DNA of 64,000 nucleotides from Streptomyces sp. S465 (lineage in GTDB: Bacteria > Actinomycetota > Actinomycetes > Streptomycetales > Streptomycetaceae), in NCBI RefSeq assembly GCF_026898115.1, contig NZ_CP114036.1, positions 8,984,001 through 9,048,000 on the forward strand, read 5' to 3'. Below are positions 16,514 through 24,804 of the stretch, one piece after another. Every line of letters begins with the position of its first letter. Position 1 is the stretch's first letter. A program made the position numbers and the translations under genes. Under the pieces are notes generated by a model. It searched no databases, was not told the origin of the DNA, and saw only the letters and a program-made list of their open reading frames with translations.

Positions 16514-17377
16514 ATGAGGATGCACAACGCCGACGAGACATGCGGCATCGCCCAGGCCGCCCTGGTCCTGGGGGACTGGTGGAACGTACTGGTGCTGCGG
16601 GAGGTCGCACGCGGACATGTCCGCTTCGACGCACTGGCCACCGAGATCGGCCTGTCCAGGAAGGTGCTCACCGAGCGGCTCGGGCGGCTGGTCGCCCAGG
16701 GGGTCCTGCGTCGCAGCCTCTACCAGCGGCGTCCGGTGCGCTACGCGTACCTGCTCACCGACGCCGGGGAGGCGCTGCTGCCCGTGCTCGTCGCCATGCA
16801 GGACTGGGGCGACCGATGGGTGCTGGGTGACGGCGACGTCACCGCGACGGCCGCGGTGGACGGCGCCGAGCACGCCAGGGTGCGCGCCCTGGTGGGCACC
16901 CGCCTGCCCGAGGGGCTCGAACTGCCCGGCACCGAGGGCACCGACCTGCCCCTCGTCTCACCGGACGCCACGGCGACCGTGCTGTTCACCTACCCCGGCA
17001 CCGGAGTGGAGTGGGGCGCGATCCCCGGAGCGGCCGGCTGCACGCTGGAGAACCGGCTCTTCAGGGACGCCTGGCCGGACTTCCTGCGCGCGGGGGCGGA
17101 CGTGCGCGGCATCAGCACCCAACTCTCCCATGAGCAGGCCGAATTCGCCCGCGCCGAGGCCGTCCCGTACCCCCTCCTGTCCGACGCCCGCCACCAGTTG
17201 GCCGCAGCCCTGCGGCTGCCGACCTTCCGCGGCGCGGGCCGGCTGCGGCACAAGCGCCTGATCGTCGTCGTCGACGCCCAGCGGACCGTGCGGCACACGC
17301 TGTTCCCGGTCGTCGACATCCCGCACGCGGTCGACGAGAGCCTGAGACTGGCCGCGGACTGCGCCCGGAGCGCCTGA
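16514..17377 (+). CDS. HxlR regulator fused to a redoxin-like domain
   Basis: 287 residues. The first about 105 form an HxlR winged helix with the N-terminal cysteine (NADETCGIAQAALVLGDWW, LSRKVLTERLGRLVAQGVL, RRPVRYAYLLTDAGEAL). The rest, about residues 150-285, resembles a peroxiredoxin/AhpC-TSA thioredoxin fold: TVLFTYPGTGVEW at the position of the F-Y-P peroxidatic loop, then GISTQLSHEQAEFARAEAVPYPLLSD and a C-terminal KRLIVVVDAQRTVRHTLFPV. The usual peroxidatic cysteine is not obvious after the TYPGTG motif, although a cysteine follows in the AAGCT segment. The fusion suggests a one-component redox sensor. It is divergent from the enolase gene, a probable target. Confidence 0.85.
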   Translation: MRMHNADETCGIAQAALVLGDWWNVLVLREVARGHVRFDALATEIGLSRKVLTERLGRLVAQGVLRRSLYQRRPVRYAYLLTDAGEALLPVLVAMQDWGDRWVLGDGDVTATAAVDGAEHARVRALVGTRLPEGLELPGTEGTDLPLVSPDATATVLFTYPGTGVEWGAIPGAAGCTLENRLFRDAWPDFLRAGADVRGISTQLSHEQAEFARAEAVPYPLLSDARHQLAAALRLPTFRGAGRLRHKRLIVVVDAQRTVRHTLFPVVDIPHAVDESLRLAADCARSA

Positions 17378-17505
17378 GCGGCGCACCGCGCCGGTGACGT
17401 GGCGCCAGTGCGGCACCGGTATCCCGGCGGGGTGGCGCAGCGGGCAGGACGCGCCGCCGGGGGACGTTCGTCAGCGCGGCCGTCTTCCTGGAGCGGCCGG
17501 TGGAA

Positions 17506-18267
17506 TCACGTGCGCAGATGAGACGCGCCGTTGAGGTCGACGACGGTTCCGGAGGCCCACACCGCCGCGGGGGACGCCAGGAAGTGCACAGCGGCGGCGA
17601 TCTCCTCCGGGGTGCCCACCCGGCCGAACGGGCTCTCCGCCCGCAGGCGTTCGCCTTCCGCACCGGACAACTTCGCCGCCTGCCGCTCGGTGGCCACGAA
17701 CCCGGGAGCGACGGAGGTGACCGCGATGCCGTGCGGAGCCAGTGCCACCGCCAGCGACTGGCCGAGTGCGTGGAGCGCGGCTTTGGCCGCCCCGTAGGCC
17801 GGGAAGTCGGGTTCCCCCCGGAACGCGCCGCGTGAGCCGACGTTCACGATCGCGCCGCCGGCCCCGCGGTCCACGAGGTGGCGGGCCACGGCCCAGCTCA
17901 GATCGGCCGCACCGAGCAGGTTGACCTCGACCATGCGCCGCCAGATCCGCTGCCAGTCCGCCAGCGGGGTGTGCGCGATCGGGTGCCGAGTGTCCGCCGT
18001 GGGCGCCACGGCCGCGTTGTTCACCAGGACGTCCACCGTGCCCAGGGCGGCGAGCGCCTCGGCCACCACCCGCTCGGCCGCGCCGGGCTCGCCCAGGTCG
18101 GCCTGGAGCAGCGTATGTCCCTCGCCCGGCAACTGCCGCAGGGTCTCCTCGGCATCCGCGCGGCGGCCGGCGTACTGCACCGCGACCCGGTCGCCACCGC
18201 GGGCGAAGGCCAGCGCGACGGCCCGGCCGATACCGCGCGAGCCGCCGGTCACCAGTACGCCCCTCAT
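17506..18267 (-). CDS. SDR-family oxidoreductase
   Basis: 253-residue classical short-chain dehydrogenase, likely NAD(P)-dependent. TGGSRGIG at residues 7-14, NNAAV, an active-site serine in VGSRGAF, YGAAK as the Tyr-x3-Lys catalytic pair and PEEIAAAVHFLAS near the C-terminus are all present. The second strand VQYAGRRAD points to NADP. The substrate is unknown. The upstream region has no clear ribosome site, and no regulator is adjacent; the next gene, a YCII protein, runs the other way. Confidence 0.88.
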   Translation of the reverse strand: MRGVLVTGGSRGIGRAVALAFARGGDRVAVQYAGRRADAEETLRQLPGEGHTLLQADLGEPGAAERVVAEALAALGTVDVLVNNAAVAPTADTRHPIAHTPLADWQRIWRRMVEVNLLGAADLSWAVARHLVDRGAGGAIVNVGSRGAFRGEPDFPAYGAAKAALHALGQSLAVALAPHGIAVTSVAPGFVATERQAAKLSGAEGERLRAESPFGRVGTPEEIAAAVHFLASPAAVWASGTVVDLNGASHLRT

Positions 18268-18520
18268 CGGGCGGACACCATCGGCTCGTCACGTTCGTGG
18301 GTCGCGGGTCGGTGGGACATCGGCGCTCCTCTCCGGCGGACAGACGCTTGTGGCGTAGGTGTTCCTATGGTGACAGCCCGCCCGCCTGGCCGTGGTCCGG
18401 GCCTGGGCCGGACGACCGTTTCAAAAAAATGCGGACGGCGATGTCGAGAATCCGTGACCGGCTCCGTCCCTGTGGTGAACGCGGCCACAATGGGTCGCAC
18501 CAGCACCGAGGAGAACCACG

Positions 18521-18928
18521 ATGGCCAAGTACTTGCTGCTCAAGCACTACCGAGGCGCCCCGGCTCCGGTCAACGGCGTGCCCATGGACCAGTGGACGCC
18601 GGAGGAGGTCTCGGCGCACATGCGGTACATGCAGGACTTCGCGGCCCGGCTCGAGAAGACCGGCGAGTTCGTCGACGGTCAGGCGCTCGCCCCCGAGGGG
18701 ACGTGGGTCCAGTACGGCGGCGAGGGGCGCCCGCCGGTCACCGACGGCCCGTTCGCCGAGACCAAGGACCTCATCGCCGGCTGGATGGTGATCGACGTCG
18801 ACAGCTACGAGCGCGCCATCGAGCTGGCCGGGGAGCTGTCGGCGGCCCCCGGGGCGGGCGGGAAGCCGATCCACGAATGGCTCGAGGTGCGTCCGTTCCT
18901 GGCCGCGCCGCCCACCATCACGGAGTGA
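18521..18928 (+). CDS. YCII-domain (DGPF) protein
   Basis: 135 residues with the YCII/DGPF fold: MAKYLLLKHYRG start, a central GxxVDGQALAPEGT segment and the diagnostic PPVTDGPFAETKDLIAGWMV, in which the Asp and His-type residues form the putative active site. In streptomycetes these proteins usually precede an ECF sigma factor of the SigJ/ECF41-like group, but none follows here; a hairpin comes immediately after the stop. AGGAG lies 8 bases before the start. The biochemical role is unknown. Confidence 0.88.
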   Translation: MAKYLLLKHYRGAPAPVNGVPMDQWTPEEVSAHMRYMQDFAARLEKTGEFVDGQALAPEGTWVQYGGEGRPPVTDGPFAETKDLIAGWMVIDVDSYERAIELAGELSAAPGAGGKPIHEWLEVRPFLAAPPTITE

Positions 18929-19289
18929 CCTCGGCGCGGAACGAGGTCCTGCCGAGGGGAGCCTGACGCCGGTGTGCTCGCCATCCCCGGCCACCGCGGG
19001 CCCGCGCCCGCGGTGGCCGGGCCGAGCTTTCTACGAGAAGGTGGCCGCACACGTCATCGGGTACCGCGAGAAGCGGTTCGGAGCGGACTGCCGGACCCGC
19101 CTCTACAGAGGACCCTCAACCATCTCGACGTGCCGGACCAGCGCACACCGGCGACCGAGCGCTGGATGACGTTTGCGGCCCCGAGGCCGCTCAGTGGTGC
19201 TCGGGGCGGGATAGCCCCCGTGGCGGCCCCCGTCGCCGACGTGCGGGGTGCACACCGGCGACGAGCCGGGCGGGGGTGTCGTCCGCGGG
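18929..19289. other. Intergenic stretch after the YCII gene
   Basis: About 360 bases without a supportable gene. It holds a small hairpin overlapping the stop codon region (GACCTCG 18927-18933 with CGAGGTC 18942-18948) and a very strong hairpin at 18986-19021. Short frames such as the one reading FYEKVAAHVIGYREKRFG after 19028 look partly protein-like but I do not recognise them. The sigma factor expected after a YCII gene is absent. Confidence 0.45.
18986..19021. terminator. Strong hairpin terminator
   Basis: Perfect 16-bp stem: CCCGGCCACCGCGGGC at 18986-19001 pairs with the complement at 19006-19021 around a 4-base loop; CTTTCT follows shortly after. Confidence 0.7.
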
Positions 19290-20039
19290 TCAGATCTGGT
19301 TCTCGCCGCCGTCGACGTACAGGTTGGCGCCCAGGACGAAGCTGCTTTGGTCGGAGGCCAGGAACGCCACGGCCGCGGCGACTTCCTCCGGGCGGCCCAT
19401 CCGGCCGATCGCGGCGGTGGTGGCGAGGTGCGCCTTGACGCCGGCCGCGTTCTCCTCGCCGAAGAGGTTCGTGATGGCGGGGGTGTCGATCGGGCCGGGC
19501 GAGATCGCGTTGACCCGGATGTCGCGGTCCTTGAGGGTGTTGGCCCAGGTCCGCGCGAAGGACCGGACGGCGGCCTTGGACGCCGCGTACAGGCTGAACT
19601 CCTCCCTGCCGTGGTCGGCGGCGGTGGAGGCGTTCAGGATCACCGAGGCGCCGTCGTTGAGCAGCGGCAGCGCCTTCTGCACGGTGAACAGCGTGCCTCG
19701 CACATTGACCCCGAAGGTCTGGTCGTAGTCCTCCTCGGTGATCTGCCCCAGTGCCACCAGCGAGGCGGTCGCCGCGTTGGCGAACAACACGTCCAGCCCC
19801 TGGCCCCGGGCGCGGACCGTGTCGTACAGCCGGTCCAGATCGGCCAGGTTCGCGATGTCGCCCGCCACCGCCGTGGCCCTCGCCGAGCCGATGGTCTCCA
19901 CGGCGGCGTCCAGTTCGGCCTTGCGCCGGCCGGTGATGAACACGTACGCGCCCTCGGCCGCCAGCCGTACGGCGGTGGCCAGGCCGATCCCGGTGCTGCC
20001 GCCGGTGACGACGGCGGTCTTGCCTTCAAGGTGTCCCAT
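19290..20039 (-). CDS. SDR-family oxidoreductase
   Basis: 249-residue classical SDR: TGGSTGIG at residues 12-19, NAATAS, catalytic Ser in NASTAADHG, YAASK pair, and a C-terminal SFVLGANLYVDGGENQI that matches the glucose/sorbitol-dehydrogenase-like SDRs. The second strand TGRRKAEL favours NADP. The start at 20039 has GGAGG 8 bases upstream. It is divergent from a TetR regulator with a perfect palindromic operator in between, so it is almost certainly that regulator's target. Confidence 0.92.
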   Translation of the reverse strand: MGHLEGKTAVVTGGSTGIGLATAVRLAAEGAYVFITGRRKAELDAAVETIGSARATAVAGDIANLADLDRLYDTVRARGQGLDVLFANAATASLVALGQITEEDYDQTFGVNVRGTLFTVQKALPLLNDGASVILNASTAADHGREEFSLYAASKAAVRSFARTWANTLKDRDIRVNAISPGPIDTPAITNLFGEENAAGVKAHLATTAAIGRMGRPEEVAAAVAFLASDQSSFVLGANLYVDGGENQI

Positions 20040-20062
20040 GGGAATGTCCTCCACAAAGTTAA

Positions 20063-20112
20063 GTACCGATCGGTACCGAACGAGACCGTAGCACTTCCGC
20101 ACCGGTCAGTAC
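20063..20112. promoter_or_regulatory. TetR operators between SDR and regulator
   Basis: GTACCGATCGGTAC at 20063-20076 is a perfect 14-bp palindrome 24 bases upstream of the SDR start. A related half-match, ACCGGTCAGTAC, lies at 20101-20112 just ahead of the TetR gene. Two related sites facing the two promoters fit a TetR repressor controlling itself and the SDR. Confidence 0.6.
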
Positions 20113-20120
20113 AGAAGAGG

Positions 20121-20126
20121 TATGAT
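20121..20126 (+). promoter_or_regulatory. -10 box of a leaderless TetR gene
   Basis: TATGAT at 20121-20126 ends 7 bases before the ATG at 20134, so the message probably starts at the initiation codon. The same bases contain an ATG (20122) that opens a slightly longer frame; a promoter box there argues against using it. Confidence 0.45.
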
Positions 20127-20133
20127 CGAGCGC

Positions 20134-20742
20134 ATGGAGACGCAGCGGAAGGCACCGATCGGCCGGCCGAGAGGATTCGACGCCGATGAGGCCCTCGAAC
20201 AGGCCGTGCGGGTCTTCTGGGAACGGGGCTACGAAGGCGCCAGCCTCACCGACCTGACCAGCGCCATGGGCATCACCCGCACCAGCATGTACGCGGCGTT
20301 CGGCAACAAGGAGGACCTGTTCCGCAAGGCGCTGGAGCGCTACGCCGAAGGCCCCGCCTCGTACGGGGACCGGGCCCTGCGAGAGCCGACCGCCCGGCAG
20401 GTGGCCACCGCGTTCCTCAACGGCTCCGTCCGGGCCACCACCCGCCCCGGCTGCCCCACCGGGTGTCTCGGCGTCCAGGCGTCCCTCGCCGCCGGCGACG
20501 CCGGACGCACCGCCCGGGACGCCCTCGTCGCCTGGCGCAACGAGGGCACCGCCCGCCTCCGCGACCGGTTCCGGCAAGCCGTCGACGAAGGCGATCTGCC
20601 CCCGGACTCCGACCCCGGAGTGCTCGCCCGCTACGTCATGACCGTGGCGAACGGCATCGCCGTCCAAGCCGCCAGCGGCGCCACCCGCGACGACCTCCAG
20701 CAGGTCGCCGACGCGGCCCTGCGGAACTGGCCGCCCGTCTGA
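20134..20742 (+). CDS. TetR-family regulator
   Basis: 202 residues. A TetR DNA-binding domain occupies residues 8-55 (GRPRGFDADEALEQAVRVFW, TDLTSAMGITRTSMYAAFGN), followed by the C-terminal ligand domain of the AcuR/YxaF-like group (CPTGCLGVQASLAAGD near residue 110). The start at ATG 20134 is preferred to 20122 because a TATGAT -10 box covers the earlier one. It is divergent from an SDR with operators in the gap, and likely responds to an electrophile or carbonyl substrate of that enzyme. Confidence 0.92.
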   Translation: METQRKAPIGRPRGFDADEALEQAVRVFWERGYEGASLTDLTSAMGITRTSMYAAFGNKEDLFRKALERYAEGPASYGDRALREPTARQVATAFLNGSVRATTRPGCPTGCLGVQASLAAGDAGRTARDALVAWRNEGTARLRDRFRQAVDEGDLPPDSDPGVLARYVMTVANGIAVQAASGATRDDLQQVADAALRNWPPV

Positions 20743-20815
20743 GGTCCTGCCCGCGGGCGTGGGCGCGCCCCGTTCGCAAGGCCGCGCCGAGCGGCCGGAT
20801 GGCAGGATGCCGGGC

Positions 20816-21556
20816 ATGACGACAGCCGAGGAGCACGAGAAACACCGCCAGGCGAGCTCGTTCGGTGCCGCGGCGGACGCCTATGAGCGTGGCCGCCCGC
20901 CCTATCCGCCGGAGGCGGTGGCCTGGCTGGTGCCCGAGCACGCACGGACCGTGGTCGATCTCGGCGCAGGCACCGGCAAGCTGACCCGCGCGCTGCCGGC
21001 TCCGGGCCGGGACGTCATCGCGGTGGAGCCCTCCGCCGGGATGCGCGAGCGGTTCTCCCGAGTCCTCCCTGATGTGCGAGTTCTGGACGGGACGGGGGAA
21101 GCGATCCCACTACCGGACGCAAGCGTGGACACCCTGGTCTGCGCGCAGGCCTGGCACTGGGTCGATCCGAGGCGGGCGGTCCCGGAAGCTGCCCGCGTGC
21201 TGCGCTCGGGCGGGCGGCTGGGCCTGGTGTGGAACCTGCGGGATGTGTCGGTGCCCTGGGTCGCGGAGCTGGACCGGATCCTGCGCGACTGCGCCGCAGC
21301 GCCGACGGAGGACCGGCAGGTGGGACGCCTCGGCACGCCGTTCGGTGCCATCGAACGGCAGGACTTCCGCTGGAGCCATCCGATGACGGCCGGAGAGGTC
21401 ATGGACATGGTCGCCTCCCGCAGCTACGTGATCACTCTGGAGCCCGCGCCCCGGGAGGAACTGCTGGGACGGGTCCACGCGCTGCTGGACGCCACGTGTC
21501 CGCTGGCCATGCCGTATGTGACGGAGTGTTATCGAGCTGAGCTCGGATCGCGTTGA
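20816..21556 (+). CDS. Class I SAM-dependent methyltransferase
   Basis: 246 residues with a class I methyltransferase core: motif I VVDLGAGTGKLTRAL at about residues 44-58, the acidic EPSAGM at the end of strand 2, LPDASVDTLVCAQAWHWVD (motif II-like) and LRSGGRLGLVWNLRD (motif III). The overall pattern is that of the Methyltransf_11 proteins such as Tam/UbiE relatives. The acceptor is unknown. It lies 73 bases downstream of the TetR gene and ends before a strong hairpin, so it may be transcribed with that gene. Confidence 0.88.
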   Translation: MTTAEEHEKHRQASSFGAAADAYERGRPPYPPEAVAWLVPEHARTVVDLGAGTGKLTRALPAPGRDVIAVEPSAGMRERFSRVLPDVRVLDGTGEAIPLPDASVDTLVCAQAWHWVDPRRAVPEAARVLRSGGRLGLVWNLRDVSVPWVAELDRILRDCAAAPTEDRQVGRLGTPFGAIERQDFRWSHPMTAGEVMDMVASRSYVITLEPAPREELLGRVHALLDATCPLAMPYVTECYRAELGSR

Positions 21557-21600
21557 CCGGCACACCACCCGGGTCGCCGAAGCGGACCCGACGACGGACG

Positions 21601-21629
21601 AGGCCGGGCACCCAAGCGGTGCCCGGCCT
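21601..21629. terminator. Bidirectional terminator
   Basis: AGGCCGGGCACC at 21601-21612 and GGTGCCCGGCCT at 21618-21629 form a perfect 12-bp stem with a 5-base loop, between the convergent methyltransferase and beta-galactosidase genes. Confidence 0.75.
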
Positions 21630-21630
21630 G

Positions 21631-21705
21631 TGGGTGTCCGGCCGGTGGGCGTCCGGTCTGTGGGTGTCCGGCCGGTGGGCGTCCGGTCTGCGGGTGTCCG
21701 GCCTC
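21631..21705. repeat. 15-bp tandem repeat, five units
   Basis: Five consecutive 15-base units alternate TGGGTGTCCGGCCGG and TGGGCGTCCGGTCTG (21631-21690), ending with a diverged fifth copy at 21691-21705. The array sits between the terminator hairpin and the stop codon of the beta-galactosidase gene. Confidence 0.75.
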
Positions 21706-23455
21706 ACTCCTCGGTCGGACCGAGGTCCGGCGCCGCCCGCAGCGAGACGGTGCGGGCGCGGTGGGCCGCATGCAGTTCCAGGACGACGATCTCGTTCCGG
21801 CCGGTACGCAGCACGGGGGCGGGAACGTAGAGGGAGCGCTGCGGGCCGCGCGACCAGTAGCGGCCGAGGGCGAAACCGTTGATCCACGCGTTGCCCTTCG
21901 TCCAGCCCGGCAGGTGGAGGAAGGTGTCGGCGGTATCCGACAGCTCGAAGGTGCCGCGATGCAGTGTCGGCCCGACGGGCGTGACCGTCGTCGGGGTGAA
22001 GGGCACGCCCTCGAGGCTGTCGAGCGGCAGGGCGCGGCTGCTCCAGCCGAGCAGCTCGGCACCGTCGAGCAGGACCTTGCCCGGCAGGCCCTTGCGGTCG
22101 TGGATGCCCGGTCCGTAGTTCACCCGGCCCTGGTTCTCCACCAGCAGGGTGAGAACGCAGCCCGCGCGCGGGACGGTGAAGGCGAGGGTGTGCTCGTGGT
22201 TCTCCCGCTCCAGCACACCCACCGGCTGCCCGTCGAGGAAGACCTGGGCGCGGTCACGTACCCGCTCCACCTCCAGCAGCGCGGGGCCGGCGTCGGGCAG
22301 CACGGTTTCGTACTGCACGAAGCCGAAGTCCTGGCCCAGCTCCTCCATCGTCAGGGGCCGCTCGGCGGGGGTGGCCGCGCCGAACCCCGGAGCGCAGGAG
22401 AGCAGGTCGGCGCTCTCGGGCAACTCCACGCCCTCCAGGGCGAGTTTGGGCCCGTGCGGCGGCACCGGAGCCGCCGGCACCCCGGTGTGCTTGGCGATGA
22501 CGTCGCGGAACGCGGTGTACTTCTCGGTGGGGTCCCCGGCCTCGTCCAGCGGTGCGTCGTAGTCGTAGGAGGTGACGGTCGGCCGGTAGGTGTGCTTGTC
22601 GTTGGCGCCGCTGGTGAAGCCGAAGTTGGTGCCGCCGTGGAACATGTAGAGGTTGACGGAGGCCCCCGAGGCGAGCAGCTCGTCGAGTTCGCGGGCGGCC
22701 TGATCCGCGGGGCGGACCACATGGTGACCGCCCCAGCGGTCGAACCAGCCGATCCAGAACTCCGTGGTCATCAAGGGGGCGTCCGGCTGCCGGCCGCGCA
22801 CGTCCGCCAGATGCTCCGCGGAGCGGCTGCCGAAGTTGACGGTGGCGAGGGTGCCCGGCAGCGCGCCACGCTCCATGTCCGCCGGCTGGTCGCAGGTGAA
22901 CAGGGGGACATCCACCCCGCAGCGGCGCAGCGTTTCGGCGAGGTGTGCCAGATAGGCGGTGTCGTCGCCGTAGGCGCCGTACTCGTTCTCCACCTGCACC
23001 GCGAGGACCGGGCCGCCCTGGCCGGCGAGTCGGGAGCGCAGGGGGGTGAAGAGCTGTGCCAGGTAGTCGTCCACCGCGGCCAGGAACCTGGGGTCGCGGG
23101 AGCGCAGCCGGATGTCGGGTTCGTTGAGCAGCCATGAAGGCAGCCCGCCTCCCTCCCATTCGGCACAGATGTAAGGACCTGGCCGAAGGAGCACATGGAG
23201 ACCTTCCGCCGCGGCGAGGTCGAGGAAGCGCGGCAGATCGAGCGCGCCGTCCATGCGGAAGGTGTCCGGTCGCGGCTGGTGGAGGTTCCACGGGACGTAC
23301 GTCTCGATGGTGTTCAGGCCCATCAGGCGTGCCTTGCTCAGCCGGTCGGCCCACTGCGCGGGATGGACGCGGAAGTAGTGCAGCCCGCCCGACAGTATCC
23401 GGAAGGGCTCTCCGTCGAGCAGAAAGCCGGAAGCGTCTCGGTGAAGTACGGGCAT
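21704..23455 (-). CDS. GH35 beta-galactosidase
   Basis: 583-residue family 35 beta-galactosidase. The catalytic (alpha/beta)8 barrel is at the N-terminus with SGGLHYFRVHPAQW, GLNTIETYVPWNLHQP, RPGPYICAEWEGGGLP, the acid/base glutamate in VQVENEYGAYG and the nucleophile glutamate in TTEFWIGWFDRWGG, followed by MFHGGTNFGFTSGAN. The C-terminal half carries the beta-sandwich domains ending GRYWSRGPQRSLYVP. No signal peptide is seen, so it is cytoplasmic and acts on imported galactosides. An AGGAG site precedes the start, and a LacI operator lies 62 bases upstream. It belongs to the LacI/ABC locus that follows. Confidence 0.95.
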   Translation of the reverse strand: MPVLHRDASGFLLDGEPFRILSGGLHYFRVHPAQWADRLSKARLMGLNTIETYVPWNLHQPRPDTFRMDGALDLPRFLDLAAAEGLHVLLRPGPYICAEWEGGGLPSWLLNEPDIRLRSRDPRFLAAVDDYLAQLFTPLRSRLAGQGGPVLAVQVENEYGAYGDDTAYLAHLAETLRRCGVDVPLFTCDQPADMERGALPGTLATVNFGSRSAEHLADVRGRQPDAPLMTTEFWIGWFDRWGGHHVVRPADQAARELDELLASGASVNLYMFHGGTNFGFTSGANDKHTYRPTVTSYDYDAPLDEAGDPTEKYTAFRDVIAKHTGVPAAPVPPHGPKLALEGVELPESADLLSCAPGFGAATPAERPLTMEELGQDFGFVQYETVLPDAGPALLEVERVRDRAQVFLDGQPVGVLERENHEHTLAFTVPRAGCVLTLLVENQGRVNYGPGIHDRKGLPGKVLLDGAELLGWSSRALPLDSLEGVPFTPTTVTPVGPTLHRGTFELSDTADTFLHLPGWTKGNAWINGFALGRYWSRGPQRSLYVPAPVLRTGRNEIVVLELHAAHRARTVSLRAAPDLGPTEE

Positions 23456-23516
23456 GGCTGCTGGCTCCTAGGTGGCTGGCGGGGGAGGGTTGCGGTCAGT
23501 GCGCCGCCCACCCGTG

Positions 23517-23532
23517 ATGTTTGCGTAAACAT
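23517..23532. promoter_or_regulatory. LacI operator upstream of the beta-galactosidase
   Basis: ATGTTTGCGTAAACAT is the symmetric LacI-family type with a central CG (arms TGTTT/AAACA). It is 62 bases upstream of the GH35 start and matches two more sites at 24805 and 24864. Confidence 0.8.
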
Positions 23533-23654
23533 GAGGGGTCGTGCAAGCCCCCACCATCACCTGGCGAACTGGCCGGGAGGGCCGGGCAACACCGTGCGTC
23601 ATGCCCCTGGTCGGCCGGCGTCGGCGGCACCGCCGCCCGGCGCGCCCGGCGCCG

Positions 23655-24731
23655 TCACCGCTGGTCCGGCGGCGGGGCGGTGCTCTCCCGGACGACGAGC
23701 CGGGTGGGTACGAGCACCGTGCCGCGCTCCGGCCCGTTCTGCCGCACTTGGTGCAGAACACCTTCCACGCAGCGGCGGCCCACCTCGGCGAAGTCCTGGT
23801 GGACCGTGGTCAGTGGGGGCAGGAACGAGCCGGCCTCGGGGATGTCGTCGAACCCGACGACGGACACCTCCTCGGGAACCTTGCGGCCACGCTCGTGCAG
23901 GGCCCGCAGGAGGCCGAGTGCCATCTGGTCGTTGGCCGCGAACACCGCGGTGCAGTCGGGCTGCTCCGCCAGGTGGAGTCCCGCGCGGTAGCCCGACTCC
24001 GCCGACCAGTCGCCGCGTACCAGCGGTGGTGCCACGCGCCCCGCGTCCTCCAGCGCCGTGCGCCAGGCATCCGTTCGCCGCTGGGCCGCGTACGACTCCT
24101 CGGGTCCCGCGAGGTGCCAGACCGTGCGGTGCCCGAGGTCCAGCAGGTGGCGCACGGCGTCCCGGGTCCCGCCCGCCTGGTCCGTGTCGACGACCGTGAA
24201 CCGGTCGCCGGCGTCCGAGTCCGCGACCACCACCTTCACCTGCGGCGGCAGCGACAGCCGGGCGGCGTCGAGAAGGTGGACCTCCATGATGACGATGACC
24301 GCGTCCACCGCCAGCTCGCCCAACCGGGAGAAGGCGCCGCGCACCTCGTCCTGAGTGGGCACCGCGACCGGCAGGAGCGTGACCGCGTACCCCTCGTGCG
24401 CGGCCGAGGTGGCGATGGCCTCCAGCGTGCGCACATTGCCCGTCGTCGAGAGGGTGAAGGTGATGACGCCGATCGTGCGGAACTCCCCGCGCTTGAGCGC
24501 GCGCGCCGCGCTGTTGGGCCGGTAGCCCAGCTCCTTCATGGCCGCGAGCACCTGTTGACGCGTGCCCTCGGTCACGCCGGCGAAGCCGTTGGAGACCCGG
24601 GAGACGGTCTGTGAGGAGACGCCCGCGAGCTGGGCGACGTCCGCCATCGACACGGTCCGCCGTCGGCGTGGGGTGCGGTCCGCGGGCGGTGGTGTGCCTG
24701 GTGCCGAGGTGCTCTGGCCTGTTCCGTCCAC
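23655..24731 (-). CDS. LacI-family transcriptional repressor
   Basis: 358 residues. A LacI helix-turn-helix follows an unusual 27-residue Pro/Arg-rich extension: SMADVAQLAGVSSQTVSRVSN with the hinge helix NSAARALKRGEFRTIGV, then a periplasmic-binding-protein-like effector domain (AVFAANDQMALGLLRAL, SVVGFDDIPEAGSFLPPLTTV). GTG 24731 is used, with GAGGA upstream. It lies between the beta-galactosidase and ABC permease genes, and three almost identical palindromes flank those targets, so it most likely represses the whole locus in the absence of a galactoside. Confidence 0.95.
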   Translation of the reverse strand: MDGTGQSTSAPGTPPPADRTPRRRRTVSMADVAQLAGVSSQTVSRVSNGFAGVTEGTRQQVLAAMKELGYRPNSAARALKRGEFRTIGVITFTLSTTGNVRTLEAIATSAAHEGYAVTLLPVAVPTQDEVRGAFSRLGELAVDAVIVIMEVHLLDAARLSLPPQVKVVVADSDAGDRFTVVDTDQAGGTRDAVRHLLDLGHRTVWHLAGPEESYAAQRRTDAWRTALEDAGRVAPPLVRGDWSAESGYRAGLHLAEQPDCTAVFAANDQMALGLLRALHERGRKVPEEVSVVGFDDIPEAGSFLPPLTTVHQDFAEVGRRCVEGVLHQVRQNGPERGTVLVPTRLVVRESTAPPPDQR

Positions 24732-24762
24732 CGGTTCCTCTTCCGCGTTGCGTGAGCGACCC

Positions 24763-24790
24763 TTGACCGCCCTCCTGGACGCAGTGTAAA
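24763..24790 (+). promoter_or_regulatory. Candidate promoter of the ABC transporter operon
   Basis: TTGACC at 24763-24768 and TGTAAA at 24785-24790 are separated by 16 bases. The predicted start point, near 24797, is just upstream of a LacI operator at 24805, a geometry suited to repression. Confidence 0.4.
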
Positions 24791-24804
24791 CATGCCGCCA
24801 TCAG

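Noticed and set aside
21631..21705. Possible CRISPR array
   Set aside because: Units are contiguous 15-mers with no spacers and no cas genes.
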